A DNA stretch of 12,480 bases, taken from positions 1 through 12,480 of the forward strand of contig JAHHSF010000025.1 in assembly GCA_020025375.1 (NCBI GenBank), in the 5' to 3' direction. The notes beneath the pieces are model-generated. The model made no database searches, was not told where the DNA came from, and worked only from the letters and a program-made list of their open reading frames with translations. Source of the stretch: Oscillospiraceae bacterium. Its GTDB lineage: Bacteria > Bacillota > Clostridia > Oscillospirales > Oscillospiraceae. This document shows, one piece after another, positions 1 to 7,230 of the stretch (position 1 is the stretch's first letter; every line of letters begins with the position of its first letter). The position numbers and the translations under genes were made by a program.

Positions 1-2
1 CC

Positions 3-842
<840 letters not shown>

Positions 843-856
843 GGAGGGTCAAGGAT

Positions 857-2623
857 ATGGATAAGAAAATGGTAAACTTGACCATCAACGGAATTTCAGC
901 GGCGGTCCCCGAAGGCACCACCATCCTGGAGGCCGCCCGGAGCGTGGGCATCAAGGTCCCCTCCCTCTGCTTCCTGAAGGGCCTCAATGAGATTGGTGCC
1001 TGCCGCATCTGCGTGGTTGAGGTCAAAGGAGCCCGGAGTCTGGTGGCCTCCTGCGTCTACCCCGTCAGCGAGGGTATGGAGGTCAGAACCAACACCGAGG
1101 CCGTCCGCCAGTCCCGCCGCATCACCCTGGAGCTGATGCTCTCCAACCACCGGATGGAGTGCCTCACCTGTGCCCGAAGCGGCGAGTGTGAGCTCCAGAC
1201 CCTGGCCAAGGAGTTCGGCATCAACACCGTCCGCTATCAGGCCGACAACTTCCCCTACATGGTGGAGGATTCCAACCCCTACCTGGTGCGGGATAACTCC
1301 AAGTGCGTCCTCTGCCGCCGGTGTACCGCCGTGTGCCGGAACAGCCAGGAGGTCGGCGTCATCGGTCCTAACGACCGTGGCTTCGCCACCCACATCTCCT
1401 GCGCCTTTGACCGGGATCTGGGCGAGGTGGACTGTACCTCCTGCGGCCAGTGTATCGTGGCCTGCCCCACCGGCGCCCTCTCGGAGCGGGACGACACCAT
1501 GAAGGTCTGGGCCGCCCTCAACGACCCCACCAAGCATGTGGTCGTGGGCCCCGCCCCCTCGGTCCGCGTCACCCTGGGCGAGTGCTTCGGCCTTCCCATC
1601 GGCACCAACGTAGAGCGCAAGATGGTCACCGCCCTGCGCCGTCTGGGCTTCGACAAGGTCTTTGACGTGGATACTGCCGCCGACTTCACCATCATGGAGG
1701 AGGGCACCGAGTTCCTCCACCGTCTCAAGGAGGGCGGAGCCCTGCCCCTCATTACCTCCTGCTCCCCCGGCTGGATCCGCTACTGCGAACAGCACAAGCC
1801 CGAGTTGGTTCCTAACCTCTCCTCCTGCAAGTCCCCCCAGCAGATGTTTGGCTCCCTGGTAAAGAGCTACTATGCCGAGAAGGCGGGCATCGACCCCAAG
1901 GACATCGTCGTCGTCTCCGTCATGCCCTGTACCGCCAAGAAGTACGAGGTGCTCCGGGAGGAGCAGAGAATGGCCAACGGCTGTATGCCCGTGGATGTGT
2001 CCCTCACCACCCGGGAGCTGGGCCGCATGATTACCCATGCCGGCCTTCTCTTTGACCACCTGCCCGAGGAGGACTTTGACGAGATGCTGGGCATTTCCAC
2101 CGGTGCGGCCACCATCTTTGGTGCCACCGGCGGCGTGATGGAAGCCGCCCTGCGGACCGTCGTGGAGACCGTCACCGGCGGCGAGATGGCTCCTCTGGAC
2201 TTCACCGAGGTCCGTGGCCTGGAGGGTATTAAGGAGGCCGCTTACGAGCTCCCGGGCAAGACCGTCCGGGTGGCCGTGGCCTCCGGTCTGTCCAACGCCA
2301 AGAAGCTCCTGGATAAGGTCCAGAGCGGTGAGACCAACTATGATTTCATTGAAATCATGGCCTGCCCCGGCGGCTGTATCAACGGCGGCGGCCAGCCCAT
2401 CCAGCCCGCCGATGTGCGCAACTGGACCGATATCCGCTCCCTGCGTGCCAAGGCCCTTTATGACCAGGATCAGGGCCAGAAGTACCGCAAGAGCCATGAG
2501 AATCCCGTAGTCCAGAAGGTCTATCAGGAGTATCTTGGTGAGCCCGGCGGCCATACGGCCCACGAGCTTCTTCACTGCACCTATGACCCCAAGCCCGCCA
2601 AGTACCGCACCGGCGGCTGCTGA
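857..2623 (+). CDS. hydA: NADH-dependent [FeFe] hydrogenase catalytic subunit (HydA/HndD)
   Basis: Cytoplasmic hydrogenase of 588 residues that interconverts H2 with protons and electrons. The N-terminal 2Fe-2S domain has Cys38, 49, 52 and 66; the His-Cys3 4Fe-4S site has His98, Cys102, 105 and 111. Two 4Fe-4S ferredoxin motifs follow (Cys150/153/156/160 and Cys193/196/199/203). The H-cluster domain has the L1 motif TSCSPGW (300-306, cluster ligand Cys302), L2 MPCTAKKYE (356-364, Cys358) and L3 EIMACPGGCINGGGQP (499-514, Cys503 and Cys507). The last ~45 residues match the small-subunit domain. Together with the NuoF-like partner this is the layout of trimeric/tetrameric NAD(P)-linked, often electron-bifurcating, hydrogenases. 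I place the start at ATG 857, nine bases after GGAGG (843-847); an in-frame TTG at 839 overlaps the previous stop and has no ribosome binding site. L1 has Ser303 where many enzymes have a proton-relay Cys. The direction in vivo is unknown; H2 release to reoxidise NADH and ferredoxin during fermentation is likely. Confidence 0.96.
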   Translation: MDKKMVNLTINGISAAVPEGTTILEAARSVGIKVPSLCFLKGLNEIGACRICVVEVKGARSLVASCVYPVSEGMEVRTNTEAVRQSRRITLELMLSNHRMECLTCARSGECELQTLAKEFGINTVRYQADNFPYMVEDSNPYLVRDNSKCVLCRRCTAVCRNSQEVGVIGPNDRGFATHISCAFDRDLGEVDCTSCGQCIVACPTGALSERDDTMKVWAALNDPTKHVVVGPAPSVRVTLGECFGLPIGTNVERKMVTALRRLGFDKVFDVDTAADFTIMEEGTEFLHRLKEGGALPLITSCSPGWIRYCEQHKPELVPNLSSCKSPQQMFGSLVKSYYAEKAGIDPKDIVVVSVMPCTAKKYEVLREEQRMANGCMPVDVSLTTRELGRMITHAGLLFDHLPEEDFDEMLGISTGAATIFGATGGVMEAALRTVVETVTGGEMAPLDFTEVRGLEGIKEAAYELPGKTVRVAVASGLSNAKKLLDKVQSGETNYDFIEIMACPGGCINGGGQPIQPADVRNWTDIRSLRAKALYDQDQGQKYRKSHENPVVQKVYQEYLGEPGGHTAHELLHCTYDPKPAKYRTGGC

Positions 2624-2633
2624 CAGGATAAGA

Positions 2634-2662
2634 AAAGGCCCGCTCCTTTGGAGCGGGCCTTT
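2634..2662. terminator. Bidirectional rho-independent terminator between hydA and the nucleotidase gene
   Basis: A perfect 13-bp stem with a TTT loop, arms 2634-2646 and 2650-2662, has a GC core (GGCCCGCTCC) flanked by an A tract on the left and a T tract on the right. It starts 10 bases after the hydA stop and ends 14 bases before the stop of the minus-strand nucleotidase gene, so it can end transcription from both sides. The minus-strand U run (TTTTCTT) is at least as good as the plus-strand one (TTTCTGT). Confidence 0.9.
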
Positions 2663-2676
2663 CTGTATAATGGGAT

Positions 2677-4821
2677 TTACTTTGTGGCAAAAGTCAGCTC
2701 ACCGTTATTCACAGTAGCATTGGTACCCAGGAGGGAGTTCAGGCCCTCTGCAGACAGGTAGTAGTTGCCGCCAATGAGCAGGGCGGAGACCTCCACGGGA
2801 ACCTCATCCACCAGGACGGTGATGTGGGCGTAGTCGATGGCGGTGCCTTCGGCCCGGGGAGCCAAAGCCGCAGCCTCATACAGGCCTCCCTTTGTAATGA
2901 CCACCTGGCCGTTCCAGTCCACGTTGAAGGCGGCCTCGGTGCTCTTCAGAGCCAGGGCCACATCACGCAGGCGGTAGAACTTGGTGTCACCCAAACCACT
3001 GCTAACAGCCTCGTCGGCGCTGTTCAGCACGCCGTAAGCCACCACGTTGTTGGCGTTGTTCAGGTTGATGCTCTTGGCGTAGGGGGCGGCCAGTTCCCCG
3101 GCGTTGATGCGCTCGATGTAGGCAGCCCGCTCGTCGCTGTCCAGCTGGAGGTCCACGCCGGTGATTTTCCAGTTGTAGTCCACGGTGGGCTCCACGGGGG
3201 AGTGCTCGGCGAAGTAGGCCACAATCATGTCACGGATGGAGTTGGAGGACTCCCACTCCTTCTTGCCCTCGACGAGGCCGTTAGCCTTCAGGCCGGAGGA
3301 GTAGCGGTAGTTGTTCACGGCCAGGGTCAGGGTCTGGTCATCGGCCAGAGGCTCACCCTTGAACATGACGTTCTCGATGCGTTCGCCCTTAGGCTTTGAG
3401 AGGTTGATCTCATAGTCCACACCGGCGAACATATCGTACAGGTAGCCGGGGTACTCGGGGTCGAAGGAGATGTTGATGTCGCCGGGCACCCACTGGTTGT
3501 AGCAGTTGGCGGACCACTCCATGTAGGCCTTCAGCTCGGCGCCGGTGACAGTGACCCGGTAAAGGGTGTTGTCGAACTTATAGATGTCGAAGATGTTGCC
3601 GTAGTTGATGGCGCCCTCAGGCAGGTCGCTGGTGTCCTTAAACAGGGCGGCGGCGGAGACGTCGGCGCCGGAGTTCTCCAGCTGAATTTGGTTGATAAGG
3701 TCCATGACGGCGGTGTCCTGGAGCTTGCCCTCGGGCAGAGTGCGAATCTCGTCCAGGGGCTGGAACTTGGCGGTGGTGGTGCCCAGAGGTTCGGCGGCCT
3801 CGCCGTTGGCCTCGGTGCCGCCATTGATGTAGTCAATGGTGGCCTGGTGGGCCTCCTTCACCAGGGGAATGTCACGAATTTCCTGGCTGGGGGTCACGCC
3901 GTCCATGTCCACCACCTTGATGGTAGCGGCGGTGACGTTGTTGTCGGCATCCAGGGTCAGGTCGAAGCGGGCAATATCGCGGCCGCCGTTGCGGACGCCG
4001 CCCACAGGCACATTGCCCTGCATCTCTTCCACTTTGGTGTGGTAGTGGCCCACCATAAGGGCGTCAATCTCCGGGTTGTCGTCCAGGATCTTCTGAGCGG
4101 AGTCAGAGCCGTTCTCCTCGTCGAACTCTCCATACAGGCCCATGTGGGCAGAGACGACAATGACATCGGCGGCATCGCCGATCTCAGCGATGGCGGCCTT
4201 CACAGCGGTGTTGGCGGCCTCATAGGTGCAGTCATCGATGCCGGGCTTACCGCCGTCCCAGACGGGCACGTCGGGGGTAACCACACCAATGACGGCCACC
4301 TTCACGCCGTCCTTCTCCACGATGGTCCAGCCGGCGCCGGTGACGAGCTCGCCCTTGGCATCCTTCACATTGGCGGCCAGCACGGGGAAGTCGGCCTGGC
4401 TGGTGATGGCCTTCATGGTGTCCACGCCCCAGTTGAACTCGTGGTTGCCCAGCGTCATGGCATCATAGCCCATGGCGTTCATGGCAGTGATGACGGGGTG
4501 CTCGGCCTCGGGGGTCTTATTATAGATATCGTCGGTCATGATGGTACCCTGGATGTCGTCGCCGGCATCCACCAGGATGGTGTTGGGGTTCTCGGCCCGG
4601 ACCTCCTGAATGTAGGTGTACAGACGTGCCATACCGTTGTTGCTGGTTTCCTGGTTGTCCTCATAGGAGTAGCCCCAGATGTTGGCGTGCAGGTCGGAGG
4701 TACCCAGGATGGTCAGGGTCTTCTCCCCGGTCTCGGCGGCGAAAGCGGCCGGGAGCATGGAGGCCAGCATGGCGGCGGACAGAGCCGCGGCCAGGATGGT
4801 GCGGAATGTGCGGTGCTTCAT
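2677..4821 (-). CDS. Secreted 5'-nucleotidase / 2',3'-cyclic-nucleotide phosphodiesterase with C-terminal stalk domain
   Basis: A 714-residue UshA/CpdB/YfkN-type enzyme that removes phosphate from extracellular nucleotides. A signal peptide spans residues 1-28 (KHR charge patch, Ala-rich core, cleavage near AFA|AE). The metallophosphatase domain has all binuclear-metal motifs: SDLH (Asp43, His45), DAGDD (Asp88), GNHE (125-128), AHMG (His226) and GHYH (258-261). The 5'-nucleotidase C-terminal domain follows; its DYEINLSKPKGERI segment is more like 2',3'-cyclic phosphodiesterases than plain UshA. The last ~120 residues (FYRLRDVALAL, then VVITKGG) resemble the copper-amine-oxidase N-terminal-like 'stalk' domain of Clostridia, probably for cell-wall association. 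I see no LPXTG motif or C-terminal membrane anchor. The start is ATG 4821, nine bases after GGAG (4834-4831); an in-frame TTG at 4827 lies too close to that site. It is divergent from the phosphorylase gene, which suggests a scavenging role. Exact substrate uncertain. Confidence 0.92.
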   Translation of the reverse strand: MKHRTFRTILAAALSAAMLASMLPAAFAAETGEKTLTILGTSDLHANIWGYSYEDNQETSNNGMARLYTYIQEVRAENPNTILVDAGDDIQGTIMTDDIYNKTPEAEHPVITAMNAMGYDAMTLGNHEFNWGVDTMKAITSQADFPVLAANVKDAKGELVTGAGWTIVEKDGVKVAVIGVVTPDVPVWDGGKPGIDDCTYEAANTAVKAAIAEIGDAADVIVVSAHMGLYGEFDEENGSDSAQKILDDNPEIDALMVGHYHTKVEEMQGNVPVGGVRNGGRDIARFDLTLDADNNVTAATIKVVDMDGVTPSQEIRDIPLVKEAHQATIDYINGGTEANGEAAEPLGTTTAKFQPLDEIRTLPEGKLQDTAVMDLINQIQLENSGADVSAAALFKDTSDLPEGAINYGNIFDIYKFDNTLYRVTVTGAELKAYMEWSANCYNQWVPGDINISFDPEYPGYLYDMFAGVDYEINLSKPKGERIENVMFKGEPLADDQTLTLAVNNYRYSSGLKANGLVEGKKEWESSNSIRDMIVAYFAEHSPVEPTVDYNWKITGVDLQLDSDERAAYIERINAGELAAPYAKSINLNNANNVVAYGVLNSADEAVSSGLGDTKFYRLRDVALALKSTEAAFNVDWNGQVVITKGGLYEAAALAPRAEGTAIDYAHITVLVDEVPVEVSALLIGGNYYLSAEGLNSLLGTNATVNNGELTFATK

Positions 4822-4874
4822 GTACAATTTCTCCTTTTTTGATTTCCGTCGGATAGATTCGCATTGGCAATTTC

Positions 4875-4883
4875 ATTGTAGCA
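4875..4883 (-). promoter_or_regulatory. Predicted extended -10 promoter of the nucleotidase gene
   Basis: On the minus strand this reads TGCTACAAT, a TGn-extended -10 (TACAAT) that would start transcription about 45-50 bases before the nucleotidase ATG. No good -35 lies 16-18 bases upstream, which is tolerated for extended -10 promoters. Pattern-based only. Confidence 0.45.
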
Positions 4884-4908
4884 GATTTTTTGGGAAAGTA
4901 TATAGGCA

Positions 4909-4922
4909 GGTAAAATTTTACC
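4909..4922. promoter_or_regulatory. Perfect 14-bp palindrome in the divergent promoter region, possible operator
   Basis: GGTAAAATTTTACC is an uninterrupted self-complementary site in the AT-rich gap between the divergent nucleotidase and phosphorylase genes. It lies about 26 bases upstream of the predicted nucleotidase -10 and about 40 bases upstream of the predicted phosphorylase -35. Its symmetry and location suit a dimeric regulator that could coordinate both genes. I do not recognise it as the box of a named regulator. Confidence 0.35.
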
Positions 4923-4961
4923 CCGTTTTTTCTTTCCCTTCCAATTTGGGAGCGGATGGAT

Positions 4962-4990
4962 TTGCTTTTTTCAAAAAAAGAGTGTAAAAT
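4962..4990 (+). promoter_or_regulatory. Predicted sigma-A type promoter of the purine phosphorylase operon
   Basis: TTGCTT (4962-4967) and TAAAAT (4985-4990) are separated by exactly 17 bases, in an AT-rich region just upstream of the phosphorylase gene. Transcription would start near 4997, followed by AAGGAGG (5017-5023) and ATG 5034. With the short gap to mtaD and the close spacing of the following genes, this could drive both purine genes and perhaps the flippase and mazG. Confidence 0.5.
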
Positions 4991-5033
4991 AGATTGCTTA
5001 CAAACCTAGGAAAATCAAGGAGGTCACATATTT

Positions 5034-5855
5034 ATGATTCCTTTTGCTTACTATGAGGAAAGCGCCGCCGCCCTCCGCGCCAAGATCAGCGGTTTCCAGC
5101 CGGAAGTGCTGATGGTCCTGGGCTCCGGCCTGGGCTACATGGGGGACATCGTGGAGGACCCCATCGTGGTCCCCTACGGCGAGATTCCCCACTTCAAGGT
5201 CTCCACCGCCCCCGGCCACAAGGGCCAGCTGGTCTTCGGCACGCTGTCAGGCCGCCGGGTGGCTGTGATGCAGGGCCGGATGCATCACTACGAGGGCTAT
5301 TCCTATGAGGAAATCGGCTTCCCCATCCGGGTGTTGCGCCTCCTGGGTTGCTCCAACATGATCGTCACCAACGCCGCCGGTGGCGTGAACCTGGACTTTA
5401 ACGTGGGCGACATCATGCTCATCACCGACCATATCAAGCTCTTCATGGAGTCCCCCCTCCGGGGTCCCAACCTGGAGCAGTTCGGCACCCGGTTCCCCGA
5501 TATGTCCTTCCTCTACACCCCCGCCTTCCAGACCGCGGCCCGGGAGAGCGCCAAGGAGCTGGGCCTGACCCTGCGGGAAGGCGTGTATATGTACTGGCCC
5601 GGTCCTCAGTTCGAGACCCCCGCCGAGGTCCGCCTGGCCCGCACCCTGGGGGCCGACGCCGTGGGCATGTCCACCGCCCCTGAGGCCATTGTGGCCGGCC
5701 ACTGCGGGATGCAGGTCCTGGGCTTTACCCTGGTGAGCAACATGGCCGCCGGCGTTCTGCCCCAGCCCCTCTCCGGCGAGGAAGTCAACGCGGCTGCCGA
5801 AGCCGCCCGGGAGAGGTTCTCCAAGCTCCTCCTCACCTGCCTGCCCAAGCTGTAA
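5034..5855 (+). CDS. Purine nucleoside phosphorylase, possibly a methylthioinosine phosphorylase
   Basis: A 273-residue trimeric-type (PNP/MTAP family) phosphorylase that splits purine nucleosides with phosphate into base and (deoxy)ribose-1-phosphate. Visible motifs are the phosphate loop GSGLG (30-34), His62 in GHKGQL, MQGRMHHYEGY (79-89; Arg82, His84), VTNAAGG (111-117), Tyr185, GPQFETPAE (190-198; Glu194), GMSTAPE (211-217; Met212) and SNMAAG (235-240; Asn236). Asn236 corresponds to human Asn243, which selects 6-oxopurines. Twelve residues later, where bacterial relatives usually read LSHEEV or similar with a His that contacts the ribose 5'-OH, this protein reads LSGEEV (Gly248). That substitution, and the MTA-deaminase gene 59 bases downstream, point to 5'-substituted substrates such as 5'-methylthioinosine, although ordinary inosine and guanosine remain possible. 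The start has a strong AAGGAGG ten bases upstream. Family certain; specificity inferred. Confidence 0.95.
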   Translation: MIPFAYYEESAAALRAKISGFQPEVLMVLGSGLGYMGDIVEDPIVVPYGEIPHFKVSTAPGHKGQLVFGTLSGRRVAVMQGRMHHYEGYSYEEIGFPIRVLRLLGCSNMIVTNAAGGVNLDFNVGDIMLITDHIKLFMESPLRGPNLEQFGTRFPDMSFLYTPAFQTAARESAKELGLTLREGVYMYWPGPQFETPAEVRLARTLGADAVGMSTAPEAIVAGHCGMQVLGFTLVSNMAAGVLPQPLSGEEVNAAAEAARERFSKLLLTCLPKL

Positions 5856-5856
5856 C

Positions 5857-5882
5857 CTTCTTTCTTTTGAAAAAGAAAGAAG
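5857..5882 (+). repeat. AT-rich 12-bp inverted repeat between the phosphorylase and deaminase genes
   Basis: CTTCTTTCTTTT (5857-5868) and AAAAGAAAGAAG (5871-5882) are perfect inverted repeats around a GA centre, starting one base after the phosphorylase stop. As RNA this is a pyrimidine/purine hairpin with few GC pairs and no U run after it, so it is a poor terminator. It might protect the 3' end of the upstream message or tune deaminase translation; the deaminase ribosome binding site lies outside it at 5902-5907. Confidence 0.5.
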
Positions 5883-5914
5883 ACAACGAAAACTTTTATA
5901 AAAGGAGTCTGACT

Positions 5915-7210
5915 ATGGCTATCCTTTTTAAAAACGTCACCGCCGCCCTCATGGACGGTACCCGGACCGTCCTGAAGGACGGCTATGTGGCCGTGGAGGG
6001 CGCGAACATCTCCTTTGTGGGCCGGGACCGGCCCCAGGGGGAGTTTGAGCGGATCATCGACTGCGCCGGGAAAGTGATGATGCCCGGCTTTGTGAACGCC
6101 CACACCCATGTTCCCATGACCCCCATGCGGGGCTACGGCGGAGGATGCGACCTCCAGACCTGGCTCCACCAGTATATCTTTCCCGCCGAGGCCCGGTGGG
6201 ACGACCGGGCCATCCGGGCGGCCACCGCACTGGGCCTGGCCGAGATGATTGCCTCCGGCGTGACCTGCATTGCCGATATGTATATGCGCAATGATGCCCT
6301 GATTCAGGAGGTGGTGGCCGCCGGGGTAAGCGGCAACATCTGCTGTGGGGCTACCGAGTTCTCCGGCTCCTTTGACCCGGAAAAGAACAATGACTGCCGC
6401 ATCCAGCGGGAACTCACCGACAAGTGGCACGGGTACAACCAGGGCCAAATTCTGATTGACGCCTCGGTCCACGGGGAGTATACCTCTATCCCCGGCCTGT
6501 GGGACTGGATGGCGGGCTTCGCCGCCGACCATGGCCAGGGGATGCACGTCCACCTGTCCGAGACGGTAGCAGAGCACGAGGCCTGCGTCGCCAAGTACGG
6601 CCTGACTCCCGCCGCCCTGTTTGAGCAACACGGTCTCTTCGACGTGCGGGCCATCGCCGCCCACTGCGTACACACCACCCCTGAGGACTGGGCCATCCTG
6701 GCCCGTCACGGCGTCACCGCCATCCACAATCCCATGAGCAACCTGAAGCTGGGCTCCGGCATCGCCCCTGTGGCCGCCATGAAGCTGGCGGGGGTCCCCG
6801 TGGCCCTGGGCACCGATGGGGTCTCCTCCAATAACGCCACCGACCTGTTTGCCGATATGAAATTGATGGCGTTGCTGGCCTGCGGCTCCACCAGAAATCC
6901 CCTGGCCATGACGGCCTGGGAGGCTTTGGAGGCCGCCACCGCTGTGGGCGGGACTGCCCTGGGGCGAAAGACCGGCGTCATTGCCGCCGGGTACGCCGCC
7001 GACCTCATCCTGGTGGACTTTACGAAGCCCAACCTCATCCCCTGCCACGATGTGGCGGAAAATCTGGTCTACGCCGCCCATGGGGCCGACGTCTGTATGA
7101 ATATGGCCCGAGGCAAGGTCATATATCAGGATGGGGAATGGCTGACCATCAATATTGACCGGGTCCAAAAAGAGATGGACGGCTATGTCCTGCCCAAACT
7201 TTTTGGCTGA
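5915..7210 (+). CDS. mtaD: 5-methylthioadenosine / S-adenosylhomocysteine / adenosine deaminase (amidohydrolase)
   Basis: A 431-residue cytosolic amidohydrolase of the MtaD/DadD (TrzN-AtzB-like) group, expected to deaminate 5'-methylthioadenosine, S-adenosylhomocysteine and/or adenosine at C6. The metal and catalytic motifs are complete: NAHTH (His63, His65) after MPGF, VHGEYTS (His186), HVHLSETVAEH (211-221; His213 metal, Glu216 catalytic), AAHCVH (247-252), HNPMSNLKLGSG and GTDG (Asp300). The C-terminal ends of the protein form the usual small beta domain (GYAADLILVDF). I chose ATG 5915, seven bases after AAGGAG (5902-5907); an in-frame TTG at 5867 would add 16 unconserved residues and falls inside the hairpin. 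It lies 59 bases after the phosphorylase and 20 bases before the flippase gene, so all three are probably co-transcribed. Which nucleoside is preferred cannot be read from the sequence. Confidence 0.92.
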   Translation: MAILFKNVTAALMDGTRTVLKDGYVAVEGANISFVGRDRPQGEFERIIDCAGKVMMPGFVNAHTHVPMTPMRGYGGGCDLQTWLHQYIFPAEARWDDRAIRAATALGLAEMIASGVTCIADMYMRNDALIQEVVAAGVSGNICCGATEFSGSFDPEKNNDCRIQRELTDKWHGYNQGQILIDASVHGEYTSIPGLWDWMAGFAADHGQGMHVHLSETVAEHEACVAKYGLTPAALFEQHGLFDVRAIAAHCVHTTPEDWAILARHGVTAIHNPMSNLKLGSGIAPVAAMKLAGVPVALGTDGVSSNNATDLFADMKLMALLACGSTRNPLAMTAWEALEAATAVGGTALGRKTGVIAAGYAADLILVDFTKPNLIPCHDVAENLVYAAHGADVCMNMARGKVIYQDGEWLTINIDRVQKEMDGYVLPKLFG

Positions 7211-7230
7211 TTGAAAGGCTGTGTGCATCT

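Noticed and set aside
896..2575. A 559-codon open frame on the minus strand opposite hydA
   Set aside because: It is a shadow of a GC-rich gene with strong third-position bias: Gly/His/Ala-rich translation, no recognisable motif, and the plus strand encodes a full hydrogenase with every cluster ligand.
3688..4842. A 384-codon plus-strand frame opposite the nucleotidase
   Set aside because: Gly/Val/His-rich antisense shadow; the minus strand has a signal peptide and all metallophosphatase motifs.
5867..5914. Upstream TTG start adding 16 residues to the deaminase
   Set aside because: The start lies inside a hairpin, has no ribosome binding site, and the added residues are unlike the family; ATG 5915 has AAGGAG seven bases before it.
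5606..7228. A 540-codon open frame on the minus strand opposite the phosphorylase end and mtaD
   Set aside because: Low-complexity Gly/His/Val-rich translation, no ribosome binding site or family motif, overlaps two well-supported genes.
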